DNA from: Tachypleus tridentatus
Taxonomy: Eukaryota; Arthropoda; Merostomata; Xiphosura; Limulidae
Assembly: GCF_004210375.1 (NCBI RefSeq)
Contig: NW_027467782.1
Location: forward strand, 36,507,771-36,571,770
Direction of reading: 5' to 3'
DNA length: 64,000 nt
Made by a program: the position numbers and the translations under genes. The notes beneath the pieces were generated by a model. That model saw only the letters and a program-made list of their open reading frames with translations. It did not search any database and was not told the DNA's origin. Shown in pieces: positions 61,401 through 64,000 of the stretch. Numbering within the stretch: the stretch's first letter is position 1; every line of letters starts with the position of its first letter.

Positions 61401-64000
61401 ACATAGTTTGATCAGACACTCATTCCATCAATTTGATCACATAGTTTGATCAGACACTCATTCCATCAATTTGATCACATAGTTTGATCAGACACTCATT
61501 CCATCAATTTGATCACATAGTTTGATCAGACACTCATTCCATCAATTTGATCACATAGTTTGATCAGACACTCATTCCATCAATTTGATCACATAGTTTG
61601 ATCAGACACTCATTCCATCAATTTGATCACATAGTTTGATCAGACACTCATTCCATCAATTTGATCACATAGTTTGATCAGACACACATCATTCCATCAA
61701 TTTGATCACATAGTTTGATCAGACACTCATTCCATCAATTTGATCACATAGTTTGATCAGACACTCATTCCATCAATTTGATCACATAGTTTGATCAGAC
61801 ACTCATTCCATCAATTTGATCACATAGTTTGATCAGACACTCATTCCATCAATTTGATCACATAGTTTGATCAGACACTCATTCCATCAATTTGATCACA
61901 TAGTTTGATCAGACACTCATTCCATCAATTTGATCACATAGTTTGATCAGACACATTCCATCAATTTGATCACATTTGATCACACTCATTTGAATTTGAT
62001 CACATAGTTTGATCAGACACTCATTCCATCAATTTGATCACATAGTTTGATCAGACACACATTCCATCAATTTGATCACATAGTTTGATCAGACACTCAT
62101 TCCATCAATTTGATCACATAGTTTGATCAGACACTCATTCCATCAATTTGATCACATAGTTTGATCAGACACTCATTCCATCAATTTGATCACATAGTTT
62201 GATCAGACACTCATTTCCATCAATTTGATCACATAGTTTGATCAGACACTCATTCCATCAATTTGATCACATAGTTTGATCAGACACTCATTCCATCAAT
62301 TTGATCACATAGTTTGATCAGACACCATCATTTGATCATCAATTTGATCACATAGTTTGATCAGACACTCATTCCATCAATTTGATCACATAGTTTGATC
62401 AGACACTCATTCCATCAATTTGATCACATAGTTTGATCAGACACTCATTTTGATCAATTTGATCACATAGTTTGATCAGACACTTTGATCAGACATCAAT
62501 TTGATCACATAGTTTGATCAGACACTCATTCCATCAATTTGATCACATAGTTTGATCAGACACATTCCATCAATTTGATCACATAGTTTGATCAGACACA
62601 CATTCCATCAATTTGATCACATAGTTTGATCAGACACTCATTCCATCAATTTGATCACATAGTTTGATCAGACACTCATTCCATCAATTTGATCACATAG
62701 TTTGATCAGACACTATTCCATCAATTTGATCACATAGTTTGATCAGACACTCATTCCATCAATTTGATCACATAGTTTGATCAGACACTCATTCCATCAA
62801 TTTGATCACATAGTTTGATCAGACACACATTCCATCAATTTGATCACATAGTTTGATCAGACACAGACACTCATTCCATCAATTTGATCACATAGTTTGA
62901 TCAGACACTCATTCCATCAATTTGATCACATAGTTTGATCAGACACTCATTCCATCAATTTGATCACATAGTTTGATCAGACACTCATTTTATCAATTTG
63001 ATCACATAGTTTGATCAGACACTCATTTCATCAATTTGATCACATAGTTTGATCAGACACTCATTCCATCAATTTGATCACATAGTTTGATCAGACAATC
63101 ATTCCATCAATTTGATCATATTTTGATCAGACACACATCATCAATTTGATCACATTTTGATCAGACACATCATTCCATCAATTTGATCACATAGTTTGAT
63201 CAGACACTCATTCCATCAATTTGATCACATAGTTTGATCAGACACATTCCATCATCAATTTGATCACATAGTTTGATCAGACACTCATTCCATCAATTTG
63301 ATCACATAGTTTGATCAGACACTCATTCCATCAATTTGATCACATAGTTTGATCAGACACTCATTCCATCAATTTGATCACATAGTTTGATCAGACACTC
63401 ATTCCATCAATTTGATCACATAGTTTGATCAGACACTCATTCCATCAATTTGATCACATAGTTTGATCAGACACTCATTCCATCAATTTGATCACATAGT
63501 TTGATCAGACACTCATTCCATCAATTTGATCACATAGTTTGATCAGACACTCATTCCATCAATTTGATCACATAGTTTGATCAGACACTCATTCCATCAA
63601 TTTGATCACATAGTTTGATCAGACACTCATTCCATCAATTTGATCACATAGTTTGATCAGACACTCATTCCATCAATTTGATCACATAGTTTGATCAGAC
63701 ACTCATTCCATCAATTTGATCACATAGTTTGATCAGACACTCATTCCATCAATTTGATCACATAGTTTGATCAGACACTCATTCCATCAATTTGATCACA
63801 TAGTTTGATCAGACACTCATTCCATCAATTTGATCACATAGTTTGATCAGACACACATTTTATCATTTGATCACATAGTTTGATCACACTCATTCCATCA
63901 ATTTGATCACATAGTTTGATCAGACACTCATTCCATCAATTTGATCACATAGTTTGATCAGACACTTCATTTGATCAATTTGATCACATAGTTTGATCAG
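43411..64000 (+). repeat. Satellite B: 38-bp monomer array, about 540 copies, continues past the window
   Basis: The monomer is 38 bp: TGATCACATAGTTTGATCAG followed by ACACTCATTCCATCAATT. Each unit has two TGATCA palindromes 13 bp apart. All copies are head-to-tail in one orientation. From 43411 to about 45300 the copies are diverged (for example TTCATCACATAG, AATTCGATCACA, GACACGTATTCC). From about 46400 most are identical, with sporadic ACACACATTCC variants and occasional irregular partial units (near 45580, 50620, 52060, 56200, 57580, 58860, 61970). About 20.6 kb is visible. No open frames are long enough to report and no inversion is seen. Confidence 0.98.

Overview
This is eukaryotic, most likely invertebrate animal, genomic DNA. 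The coding information is in short exons with GT/AG boundaries and long AT-rich introns, a tRNA-derived SINE family and a hAT transposon are present, and about 44 of the 64 kb is satellite DNA. The SINE (41702-41953, with a second truncated copy at 43235-43410) resembles a family I associate with horseshoe crabs. A chelicerate is therefore my best guess, but this is recall and not proof.

Layout. (1) 1-23568: satellite A, an array of ~39-40 bp monomers in alternating head-to-tail and inverted blocks, organised into 1.28-1.54 kb higher-order units and three ~2.33 kb long units. (2) 23569-24068: a gap of exactly 500 N, so the physical link between satellite A and the rest is not shown by sequence. 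(3) 24069-43234: a ~19 kb gene island. It holds one recognisable host gene, a branched-chain amino acid aminotransferase (BCAT) on the minus strand, with ten supported coding exons from 39050 (5' side) down to the stop codon at 25368. The intron between the FEGMKAF exon and the WVP exon carries a complete-ended but decayed hAT transposon (29069-31616) with a perfect 8-bp target duplication. A LINE-like relic lies beyond the 3' end, and a full-length SINE lies upstream. (4) 43235-43410: a head-truncated SINE in reverse orientation. (5) 43411-64000 and beyond: satellite B, a 38-bp monomer array of about 540 copies, diverged at its left edge and almost uniform further in.

BCAT is the only gene with clear function. 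It reversibly transaminates leucine, isoleucine and valine with 2-oxoglutarate using PLP. The exons align end to end with the animal BCAT family, the PLP lysine and the CXXC redox motif are present, and the gene would give about 395 residues. Four single-base reading-frame inconsistencies occur, three at G or T runs or their exon edges and one in a TATATA run. I read these mainly as assembly indels in a real gene. The start-codon exon is not securely identified; possible donor sites lie at 41035 and 40705.

No prokaryotic genes, CRISPR, rRNA or intact tRNA genes were seen. The short open frames inside the satellites and introns are not treated as genes.
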